DNA from: Dendrobium chrysotoxum
Lineage: Eukaryota; Streptophyta; Magnoliopsida; Asparagales; Orchidaceae
NCBI GenBank assembly: GCA_019925795.1
Contig: CM034314.1
Coordinates: forward strand, 21,631,774-21,695,773
Length of the DNA stretch: 64,000 bases
Reading direction: 5' to 3'
Of the stretch, positions 12,801 through 24,800 are shown piece after piece. Positions within the stretch are counted from its first letter, which is position 1. Every line of letters begins with the position of its first letter. The translations under genes and the position numbers were made by a program. Under the pieces are notes generated by a model. The model had not been told where the DNA came from and did not search any database. It worked only from the letters and a program-made list of their open reading frames with translations.

Positions 12801-15800
12801 GTCGTCCACTACAGTCATCGCCACTCGCCTTCAGCCGCCACCACTGTCACCCCTACTCCCACCTGCTGCTGGCCGCCACCCTGTTCGCCACCACCGTCGC
12901 CGCCTCTGGTTTTTTTGCCACCATCGCCGCCTCTAGCCGCCGGCCACCACCACCCGCCTTCGGTCGCCAACCACCATCGCCGCCAGACACCACCCTTCGG
13001 CTACCACTGTCGCCGTTGCTGCCCGCCACCGCCTATTGGTCGCCACCATCTTTAAACTTTATACTACATTCATTTTACTTCAAACCAAATAAAAAAAATT
13101 CATTCACATGAATTTACTTTATACTCATCCAAATAACTCCAAAGTATTCTTTTTACACTGTATTTCTTTTACACTGCATTTATTTTACATTGTATTCCTT
13201 TTGTAGCCAATCAAATAGCCCCTATATCAAATTTTACCATAAAGGAATGACCGTTCAACCAGGGATCTCAGAAGAAGTAAAACTATCAGTTGGTAGAGAC
13301 TTTTAGGTTAATATGGGGTCTAATATCAAGGGCTATTTTATGCAAGCTTTTTCAGGATGGAGAAGCAGAGCTGTTGGGTCTAATCTAAATGGGACCATAA
13401 ACTTTATGGAACCAATTAGAAAGAGTGGATGGGAGTTGAAGTATCTCCAAATGACTTTAGCTTTAGAAATAAAATAGAGGTTATCAATAGAGGGAAGACC
13501 TAAGCCACCTTTATCTCTAATAGCAATAAATTTGAATGGAATACTGTAGAGCTTGTTATTATTATCATTCCCATGTTTATCAATTTAGTAATTTTCCTTC
13601 TAAATTTCTTGGGGAGGATGATGGATCCCAACCAATAGTAAAAGTAGTTCCAAAGAGAGGAATGAATGAGTTAAAATTTGCTAGCAAAAGATAGAATTAA
13701 TTTTTTGTTTCCAGCTGTCCAACCAACTCATTATTCTCTCCATAAGCGAAGAACAATGGGACAAATTGGTGTTATTGCTAGTAATGAGAATCTCGAGGTA
13801 AGTCCAACGAAGGGGAGAGAAGTTAAAACCCAAGGCGTTATGATAGAGCTTGCATGTTAGGGCCGGCAGCTTTAGAGAATCACATAAGAGATTTAGAAGG
13901 GTTGGCAGAGAGACTAGTAGACCTTTAAAATATATCAAGCATGTTTTGAAGTTGATACAAATAAGTGTACTTGACTTGCCCAAAAATCAGAGGTTATTAG
14001 CATAAATAAGATGTGATAACTCAACATTATTCTAGTAATAGGGGGGAAAACCCTTGAGAGCACCTTTGATCCATCTGTCTAGAGAATATATTCATAATGA
14101 AGGTGAAAAGAAAAAGAGATAAGGGACATTCCTATCTTAAACCTTAGGAGGAGAAGAAATAGCTATGCATTTCCCATTAATAATAATAATCGAGAAAGGG
14201 ATATAGGAAGTATAAGCTTTAATTTTATATACTAGAAGTTTAGCTCAGTCATTTTGTTGTAGAGAAAATTTCTGTCTACATCATCAAAGGTCTTTTTAAG
14301 GTCAATCTTGACACAATTTTTTGGGCCTAGAAGAGGAAAAACCTCTCAAAATATCATTACAAAAACATCTAAAAGCCTTTATCCCATTACATGGAGTCGG
14401 CTACATGAATCTTTTTTCTCCATTGTGTCCTGTTAAGAGTCAAATTCTCATTTAAATATAATAAAGAAAGGTCATTTCTAATATTTTCTAATAAAATCTT
14501 TTTAGGTCTACCTCTACCTTTCTTAATATAGGCCAAATCTAATACATCTACTCTCATAATAGGGTCATTGGAAGGCCAATATTTTACATGACCAAACCAT
14601 CTAAGGAGACTCTCTCTAATCTTATCTGTCACTAGAACTACTCCAACCTTTTCCTGGATATGCTCGTTTCGTATCCTATCTCTAAGAGTAAGTCCACTCA
14701 TCCACCTGAGCATCCTCATCTTAACAAACACTACTTAATATTATGCTTCTCTTTTAATGACCAATATTCTACGCCATAAAGCATTGCAGGTCTCATCACC
14801 ATCTTATAAAAATTTCCTTTAAGATTGAGTGGTACTTTTCTATCACACAACAAACCCGAAGCATTCCTCCACTTCAACCATCCAACTTGAATTCTACTAA
14901 TAATATCCCCATCTATTTCACTATCACTCTGAATAATAGACCCAAGATATCTAAAATGAGTACACTTGTTAATGACTTGATCGCTCAAAGTCACAAACCT
15001 TCCACTAGATCTATTACTACTAAAATTACACTTCATGTCAGTTTTAGATCTACTCAAACGAAAATCTTTAGACTCTAAAGTTGACCTCCATAATTTGAGT
15101 ATACCTTCAACTCACTTTATAGTCTTATCAATAAGAAGAATATCATCAGCAAAAAGCATTCTCAAAATATCATTAGCCAAAATAATATTACCAGCAATAT
15201 GTCTCCCATCAATGAAAGCAACTAGGGCCAGATGGATCAGGTTATAGAGTAATTTCTTAAGTTTGTTAGCAAGAAGCTTGACAATCACTTTGTAAGTAAC
15301 ATTATGTAAGGAGATAGGCTGAAAGTCAGCCATCGTAGAGGTGTGTAAGGTCTTGGGGATTAAGGTAATAATAGAATGTTTTACTCTAGAGGGCATAAAG
15401 GAGGTGTGAAAAAAGTATTTGATAGCTTGAGTAAAGTCAACATTAACAATATTCCAACAATCTTTGAAGAATTGGGCTATAAAGTCATCAGGGCCAGGGG
15501 TTTTGTCTTGCTAGTCTAAAAGAAAGCATCTTTAATCTCCTCAGACTAGAACTCCTTATAGAGATTGAGTCTTTTCTGAAAAGAGAGCTTAGGGCCAAGA
15601 GGGATATGGTCTTGATAAGAGCCAACAGTTGAATTTTTATTGAAAAGATCATTGAAGTAATATTGGCCTCAACAACAATATCTCTTTGAGAGTTTCTAAG
15701 ACCCTCATCCCCATTGATTTCTCTAGTAGTTCACAAAAAAGTTGACTAAATGTTTTTCTATTAGGGATGTTTAACCATTAGCTATAAGAGAACAAGCATG

Positions 15801-18800
15801 GCTAATATATTCTTCTTTATGAAATTGCAGTAGATGGAGAAATTTTATCATCCTCAACATATTGGGATATTTTGTGATCAAGCATGAAATATAAAATAAT
15901 ATATTATCTCGAAGGACAAAAATATTATTTCTCTATGGACTCAATAACAAAACTCACAATTTTAATTTTATCAGAGATTTTTCCTGATGTAGAATGAAGG
16001 GGGGAGGGGGTCATGTGAATTTGAAATTTCAAATTAAATAGAAAAGGGAGGCAAGGGGTTACTTAATTAATCCCTTAGATGGAATTCCAAGTTTGTGAAG
16101 GAATTAATTAAAATAGGAGAGAGAGTGGGGGCCGGCCAAGATAGAGGAGAGAGAGGTGTCCACATTCATTGAATGTGGAGAGGCAATTAATGCTAATTAA
16201 TCTCAGATTTTAATCAGTCCAAAATTGAAGGAGGGAGACTTAATTGGAGGAAGCAAAGAGGGAAAGAGGGAGAGAGAGAGGGGGGGGGGGGCGGCCAATT
16301 AATGGGGGTTTGATTGAAGTAATTAATTGATTATTTTAATTAGAATATTAAATTAGGAAAGGGATTAATGACCTTTCAAAATTTAAAATTCAAAATTAAG
16401 AGATGGGAGGGAATTGTGTAATTAATTCAAATTAATGAGGGAAATTCAAATATCAAATTAATTTGAAATTCAAATTTGAAATTCTCAAATTGCTTTGAAT
16501 CAAATTAGGAAAATAATAAGAAGATGATTTGAAAGTGGCGCCTTGGAGAATTGGTGGGGTGGCCGGAGGCAAGGCTAGGGTGCTTGGCCGGCGGCAGGGA
16601 ATGGGTAGTGGTTGGCCAGCGGTTTGAGGTGGAGATGGAGAGGAGACCGGCGGTTGGAAGAAGGGGAGGGTAGTGGCCGACGGTTGAGAGGAAAGGGGAT
16701 GGGTGGCCGGTGGTGGGAAAGAGGATGGGAGGTAGAAAGACGGCGGCTAGGGGGAGATTTAGCCGACAGTTAAAGGAGAAGGAGGTGGGGGATTAGAGAA
16801 AGAAGATAAACCGTGAGCCCGGACGCTTCCTGCGATTGACGGGTGATGCGTTGGCCTCACCTAGGGACTTCAAATCATGAGCCCGGACGCTTCCTGCGGC
16901 TGGTGGGTATTTTTTTTTCCCTCACATAGGAATTTTCACTCTCCCAAGAACTCCCATGAACAAAGTGCTAAATTTTTTTTATTAATCATCAATTAACCAT
17001 TACAAGAAAAGAGGAGGTTATAAATAGCCCAAAATATATAACAAAAGACAAAAGTGCCCCTTAGGGTCACAAACATCTACTCCCTCAAGTGAGGGTAAAA
17101 ATGAAAAATGCATAAATAAATAAAAATATAAATAATAACTTAAAATAAAATGGTGCGATCATGGCCGTCGATCTTCATCTCCTCCTCTGATAAGCTTTCA
17201 CGGTCGGATGTCTGCATCATTCTCCCGGGGTGAAAAAGAGCTCGACTCCGTCGAGTACTCATCCCGGGTGCGCAACCATGCTCTAATACTAGATGATGCA
17301 GAACTTAAATGCTTAAATGATGTAAATTAAGGATTTTGCACGCTTTAGTGTAGAGAACAATAATAATTAATTACTTGTAGTGGTTTAAACGATAAAATAA
17401 AACTAGGAAGTGATGAAACAAGTTTAGGCCAAATCACATGCGTAGAAGTTAAGATCTTAAAACAGTCAATTACTTTAATGTTGCATACATGGGAGGTTTT
17501 CAACGAGAAATCCCTTCGTTAACAATAAGACTAGTCACTATGGAAGGATTCCTCACTCAACTCTCTAAATTACTAGGCTTTAGCGGAGAAACATTAACAT
17601 TATCTTCATGATTCGAATAAGATCATAATTGAGAAGCAACCATAAAGATAAAAGAGTTGGGAGAAGGGATTTACCCAAAGAAATAGGAGATACGAAGCTC
17701 CGATGGTTGTTTGGGTGCTAGAGAGGAAGTGGACATCAACCTCGAACCTCCTAGATGTTGTGGACATCAATCTGGAACTTCAGGATAACACACGAAGATC
17801 TCCCGACCGGTTGGACAACATGAAGAGGTGCAGAATTTTCTCTGGACAACCGCCAAACAGTGTCAAGGAAATCTGGACAGCAATTTGTCAACCCTAGAAT
17901 TAGGGTTTAAAAAAATTGTTTGGGAGAGAGGAAGGGTGGAGGAGGTGGATGGTCGGCCGAGACTAGGGAAGAGAGTTCCTTCCCAAAGAAAAATCTGAAA
18001 TTGAATTTCAGATTTGGGAAAGGGAGGATTTTCTATTTTAAAATTTGAATTTTAAGTAAGGGAGGAGAGAAAAGTATTCCTTAATGAGATGCTAGATGGA
18101 GGACTTTAGAAGGAGAGGGAATTAATGTGGAGAGAGAGAGATTGGAAAGAGAGGGGGATTGGAGAGAGAGGGGGCCGGCGGCATAGGTGAGTGGGATTGG
18201 GTTGAGGGAGGGGAATTCAAAGCTTACTTGTTTTAGAATCTTAAATTAAGAAGGATGAATTTAATTCCCATCCAATATAAAATTCAAATATGCTTAATTT
18301 TAGGAACTTTCATAAAATAGAACTTCGTATTTTAGGAATTAAATTCAAAATTCAAATTGATTTGAATAAGAATTAAATGGGTTGCCAAAATAGAAAGGTT
18401 AGATTAGGAAGGGCCTTGAGTGCATGCTTTGATTGAGGGATTCAATGGGAAGGTGATGTGCCCGGCGGCTAGGGTTAGGATAAGGGTGGATTGGGGGGGG
18501 GGGGGGGGGGGAGTTCGGCCAAGAGATGGAGGGGAGCCTTGGCCGGCAGTGGGAGGGGAAAGAAGGGAGGATGGAAGCGACGTAATCCGGACTCTTCCTG
18601 CGGTTGGTGGGTATTGCGATGCCCTCACCTAGGGACTTCAACCTCTCCAAAGCTCTCTAGCTCTCACAAAACTCAAGGATGCAGAAATTTCATAATAATC
18701 ATTTATTAACCTCTCCAAGAGGAGGGGGAGATTTTAAGTAGCTAATACAATGAGGGAAAAAACAAAAGACATCTTTGCCCCTAGGGCTTACATAAGATTA

Positions 18801-21800
18801 GACCCTTAAGTAAGGGTAAAAACGAAAAGTGCAAACAAATAAAACAAATACATATAATGAATTAAAAATAGATCGGTGCGACTGTGGCCGTAGATCGACG
18901 GCCACGCCTCTAGTAGACTTTCCAAAGCCTGATGTCCTCATCATTCTCCGGGGGTGAGAAATAGCTCGACTCCGTCGAGTACGCATCCCGTGTGCTCTTG
19001 TAGAACTCTAGTGTATCTGGGTCGATCTGCTGAAGCTCCTCGCGCTCTAACCATATATCCTCTGACTCTGGTTTATCTCTCCACCTTATCAGATATCTTC
19101 TTCGTCCACCCTCTTTTGTGGAAATAATGTCATCACTTAGAATCATGTCAAATCTTACGACTTCGGCTCTCATTTTAGTGGTGGTCATCATACGACGACT
19201 GAGAGCATCGACAACTTTATTTTCAACTCTCGCCTTGTGCCTAAGGGTATATTGTGTATTCTTGTAAAAATTCTATCTATCGATCGTGAGGTGCATTCAG
19301 TTTCTTCTGAGAGTTGATATAACGCAGAGCCTTGTGATCCGAAAAGATAACGAATTCTTGCGGGAGTAAGTAGTGTCGCCAATAACGAAGAGATTTGATC
19401 ACAACATAGAACTCTTTGTCATATGTGGAATATCGTTGTCGTATGTCATTTAGCTTTTCGCTAAAATAGACAATGGGGTGACCTTCCTGGGACATGACTC
19501 CAATTCTGACTCCCGAAACATCGCATGTCATTTTGAAGCCTTTGGAGAAGTTAGGAAGTCTCATCACTGGGGCTTCCACCATTCTTTTATTTATTTCTTC
19601 GAAAGCTTTAGTGGCAGCCGGGGTCCAGTGAAAATCACCCTTTTTAAGACAGTCAGTTATAGGAGATACAATGGCGCTAAAATTTCTAATGAATCTCCTA
19701 TAGAAGATGGCTAAACCATGAAAGCTGCGAACTTCCCGGATATTATTAGGAACAGGCCATTCTACAATGACTTTCACCTTCTCGGGGTCTGCGGAGACCC
19801 CTTGGGCAGACACGATAAAACCCAGAAAGATAACACGGTCGATAAGGAAGGTGCACTTCTTAAGATTTGCTTAAAGTTGTTCCTTCTTTAAGACCTCACA
19901 GACTTGCCTTAAGTGGTCTAAGTGCTGACTCACGGACTGGCTATAAATAAGAATGTCGTCAAAGTAGACAACGACAAATCTTCCCATAAAAGGACGCATT
20001 ACTTGGGTCATGATCCTGATGAAAGTACTCGGGGCGTTACTTAACCCGAAAGGCATGACCATCCACTCATATAGATCATCCTTAGTTTTGAAGGCAGTCT
20101 TCTACTCATCATCGGGTCGGATCCGGATCTGGTGGTATCCACTCTTAAGATCAATCTTGAAGAAAAGAGTGGCTCCAGTCATCATGTCTAACATATCGTC
20201 GAGCCTAGAGATATGAAAATGATATTTAACAGTAATTTTGTTGATATCATGGCTATCAACGCACATTCTCCACGTACCATCCTTCTTTGGAGTGAGAAGG
20301 GCTGGTACCGCGCAAGGACTAAAGCTTTCTTTGATAAAGCCCTGTTTAGTAACTCATCCACCTTCTTCTTGAGTTCAACATGTTTCGTGGGGTTCATGCG
20401 ATAGTGTGGCAGGTTGGGAAGGGAGGCTCCAGGGATGAGGTCTATAGCGTGCTGGATGTCTCTAAGGGGTGGTAATTGATCAGGGAGATCATCAGGGAAG
20501 ACATCAGCAAATCCTTCAGTATGGGTTGGACCTCCTGGGGAATAGGCTCATCAGACTCAGTAGGAGTCTCACGGCCAACCAAGGCATATAAGGGTGCACT
20601 TTGGGTGATCTCAGAATCCAGAACCTTGGCAGTAACAAGGTTCAGCACCTTCTTAGGCTTAACAGGGTTGGGTTTGGGGTCCTCCTTGACATGGGGTTGC
20701 GATGACAGAAGCTTGATCTTCTTACCTGCATATTCAAACACGTAGGTGTTTGAACGCCCATAGATGTGGACATCATTGTCAAAGAGCTAGGGATGCCCTA
20801 AGATGATATGTTCAACATCCATCACCAAAACATCATACCACACATTCTCCTTATAATCAACAATGGAGATGGATATGAGGCTTCGTTCTTTCACCTCTAA
20901 GGCAGTGGAGTTGACCCAGGCTACCTTGTAGGGGTTGGGGTGAGAAACGACAGACATGCTAAGCTTAGACACCATGCTGGAGGAGATAGCATTGATGCAA
21001 TTGTCACTATCCACTATGACTTTACAGTTCTTATCTTTTAGTTTGTTGTAGGTGTGGAAGATAGAGGCCTACGCCAATCATCAGTGGCAGCGGGTTGGGA
21101 TAGCGAACATCTAACCATGCAGATGAGAGAGGGGCCAAGCTTCTGAATACAGTAGATGACAGCAGTGTCGTCATCCTCCTCAAAGAATTCACCATCATCT
21201 TCCACTTGTTGAATCTGGTCAACTTTGGGCTCGAATCCCTCGTCAGTAACCTCCTCAATAATAGTGACCTTATAGGGACTAGAACATTGAGAGGCGATAT
21301 ACCCATACCCTGGCATCTAAAGCACTTGGTCCCTGGGTTGGACCTAGGGGTATCTAGGGTGGGAGGCTTACTTCTAGAATCAGGATGAGGTGTAGGTGGA
21401 CCAGAAGTTGGTCGAGTTGGGTTTCCAAGGGTCGGCCGTCCAGTGGAGTGGGTCGGACCACTGGAAGGTCGATAGATAGGTCTAGAGTCTTGATGTCAGC
21501 TATGGTGTTGTGGACGGGTTTCTTCAAGATCTAAGACTAGACTGTAGCATTCTCAAGAGTGGTGACGTTCCGAGCAAACAGTTCGTTACGCAAATCTTCG
21601 CGCAGCCCGGTATGGAACATGGATAGGATTTATGTAGGGTTAGTAGAGGTCTCCCCCTTGCAGCGAATTAGATAATCATCGAAGGATGCGATGTAATCCT
21701 TGATTGGTTTGTTGCCCTGAGTCAACTATTCCACCTATCTAAGAGCCTGGGGAAGTACGAGGGAGGCAAGTACTTCTGCTTGAGCTCTTGCTTTATTGAC

Positions 21801-24800
21801 GGCCAATCAGTGATGGGATACTCATTACGGGCTTCTCTAAGGCTCTCCAAATTGGACCAAAATTGGCTAGACCTACTAGTGAGTTTCATTTCGACAAAAC
21901 TAACCTTTCTAGCTTCAAAAATGTTGTACCACTTAAAGAAACTATCCATACCTTTGATTCAGTCCAGGAAGAGCTGGGGATCGAAAGTTCCATCAAAGAT
22001 TGGAGCATCGACCTTAATGTTCTTTATCAGGGGTATGTCAGGATCGTGGTTAAGATTATGTCCATACTGGGGAACTCGATAAGGGGCGCGAGGTGGTCCC
22101 TCATCTTGAAAAGTATCGTCCCCGTACATGGAAGGAGGCCTAGACGGTGAGTAAGGGGTAGGGTTATGTCTAACTCATTCTAGTGTATCGAAACATTCTG
22201 TCGTTTGGCGCCGGAGTTCAACTAGGTCGGATTAGTTCTCTTTAAGTTGTTGACTAATCGTACTAATCTGACCTACCAACAGGTCTAAAGTCCTGCTAAG
22301 TTGTTCCGTTTCCATTAGGATACACTACGAGATACGAAGGGTTGAAGGGGGGTAAAGGACAACACTTAATCATATAGGGAACTTTTCTAAGGCTTGTGAT
22401 ATGATGCAAAAATTGTATGGACAACAATCTAACAATGTGTAATAATATATGAAAACAATGTTACATAACTAATTAAGCTTAAAGATAGTTATTTAAAACT
22501 CTAAGATGAATTCTAGCACATGCAACTTGAGCAAACCATGCTCTGATACCAAACTGATGTAGAACGAAGGGGGGAGGGGGTCATGTGAATTTGAAATTTC
22601 AAATTAAATGGAAAAGGGAGGGAAGGGGTTACTTAATTAATCTCTTAAATGGAGTTCCAAGTTTGTGAAGGAATTAATTAAAATAGGAGAGAGAATGGGG
22701 GCCGGCCAAGATAGAGGAGAGAGAGGTGTCCACATTCATTGAATGTGGAGAGGCAATTAATGCTAATTAATCTCAGATTTTAATCAGTCCAAGATTGAAG
22801 GGGGGAGACTTAATTGGAGGGAGCAAAGAGGGAAAGAGGGAGGGGGGGGGGGTGGCCAATAATGGGGGTTTGATTGGAGTAATTGATTGAATCTTTTAAT
22901 TAGAATCTTAAATTAGGAAAGGGATTAAAGACTTTTTAAAATTTAAAATTCAAATTTAAGAGATGGGAGGGAATTGTGTAATTATTTCAAATTAATGAGA
23001 GAAATTCAAATATCAAATTAATTTAAAGTTCCCAAATTGCTTTGAAGCAAATTAGGAAAATAATAAGAGGATGATTTGAAAGTGGCGCCTTGGAGAATTG
23101 GTGGGGTGGTCGGCGGTAAGGCTAGGGTGCTTGGCCGGCGGTAGGGAATGGGTAGCGGTTGGCCAGCGGTTTGAGGTGGAGATGGGGAGTAGACCGGCGG
23201 TTGGAAGAAGGAGAGGGTGGTGGCTGGCGGTTGAGAAGAAAGGGGATGGGTGGCCTGTGGTGGGGAAGAGGATGGGAGGTAGAAAGCCGGCGGCTAGGGG
23301 AAGATTTAGCCGACAGTTAAAGAAGAAGGAGGTGGGGGATTAGAGAAAGAAGATAAAACCGTGAGCCCGGACACTTCCTGCGGCTGACGGGTGATGCGTT
23401 GCCCTCACCTAGGGACTTCAAACCACGAGCCCGGACGCTTCCTGCGGCTGGTGGGTATTGCTTTTCCCTCACATAGGGATTTCCACTCTCCCAAGAACTC
23501 CCATAGTTCCTAGAATAAAGTGCTAAATTTTTTTTTATTAATCATCCATTAACCACTACAAGAAAAGGAGGAGACTATAAATAGCCCAAAATACAGAATA
23601 AAAGACAAAAGTGTCCCATGGGGTCACAAGCACCTACTCCCTCAAGTGAGGGTAAAAACGGAAAATGCATAAATAAATAAAAATACAAATAATAACTTAA
23701 AATAGAATGGTGCGATCATGGCTGTTGATCTTCATCTCCTCCTCTGATAAACTTTCACGGTCGGATGTCCGCATCATTTCCCTATACATTGTTTCACATC
23801 ATCTTGGTATAAAGCATGGTTGTGTCGTAGTTCCATTCTAGGATTCCCCACTTCCCTTTATTAGACGTCATAATTTGCCTGCACCCTTCCGTACAACATC
23901 TTTACATTATTGCTATCTCTGCATTAGTTACCCAACTTGAGTCAATGGACCACGAACAAATTCAGCGTACCTTAGTCTTTATTGTAGGTCAGTTAGGAAC
24001 TATGACCCAACAAATAAGAGATACCCAAGATGAGTTAGCTGATTTTCGCCGCCAAGCTGGAGAACGTTTAGAAAACATTGAAAGGTTAGGGAATCATACG
24101 ATGTACACCCCTTTTAGGCCTCCTTCCCCCTATGTTGAAGAGGCACTAGCTGATGACGGACCACCTTGAGATCCCTATGGTCATAACAACCCTAGGCCCA
24201 ATCGTGAACCTGTAGGTCATGACCTCATTGGCGAGATAATGACGCACAATTACTTAAAAACATTCGAATAGATGCCCCTTCCTATGATGGCACTCTCGAC
24301 CCACAAGTTTTTCTGGATTGGCTTAAAGGGATGGATAACTATTTTAAGTGGTATAATATATCGGAAGCTAGAAAGGTTAGTTTCGCTGAAATGAAGCTTA
24401 CTGGAAGAGCTAGTCAATATTAGACGAATCTTGAAAATATGCTTGAAGCTCGAGGGGAATACCCCATCATTGACTGGAGAGCTATGAAGCAAGAGCTTAA
24501 GCAATGTGTCCAACCCGCCCTGACTACAAGGGTAAAACTTCTGAGCGTGAGGCGCCTAAAACTAACCCTGGAACCAAGTGTTTTAAGTGTCATGGTTATG
24601 GACACATTGCCTCACAGTGTTCCAACCCATATAAGATCACTATAATTGAAGAGGTTGTCGATGACGAGGATGAGCCTGATACCGAATTGATTCATCACAT
24701 TGACGACAAGGAAAACTTCTTATGTGAAGAGGACACCACCAGGATTCACTGCCTGCAAAAATTGGACTATTTTGAACTTCAAGTTGTTAGGTGTGCTTTA

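Larger units (their letters stand above)
15985..23776 (-). mobile_element. Chromovirus I (Ty3/gypsy), mosaic with three LTRs
   Basis: Outer LTRs are at 15985-17219 and 22555-23776, with TGATG...CATCA ends and a 5-bp TSD. On the - strand, the 5' LTR is followed by a primer-binding site (22540-22551), gag, zinc knuckle, protease, RT and RNase H, then a chromodomain, a different LTR (17294-18943), a 74-bp internal remnant and the 3' LTR. Integrase is deleted, and gag-pol is broken by stops and frameshifts. It is non-autonomous now. It sits in the 5' remnant of chromovirus II. Confidence 0.92.

Noticed and set aside
12426..13111. Overlapping ORFs of 110-134 codons rich in Pro/His/Ala/Thr
   Set aside because: They lie on both strands and in several frames of a GGT/CCA triplet-biased transposon interior, which opens frames by composition alone.
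17294..18943. LTR B as a simple solo-LTR insertion
   Set aside because: The flanking pentamers differ (CTAGA and TTCTC), and each side is the expected internal neighbour of an LTR (primer site and pol end).
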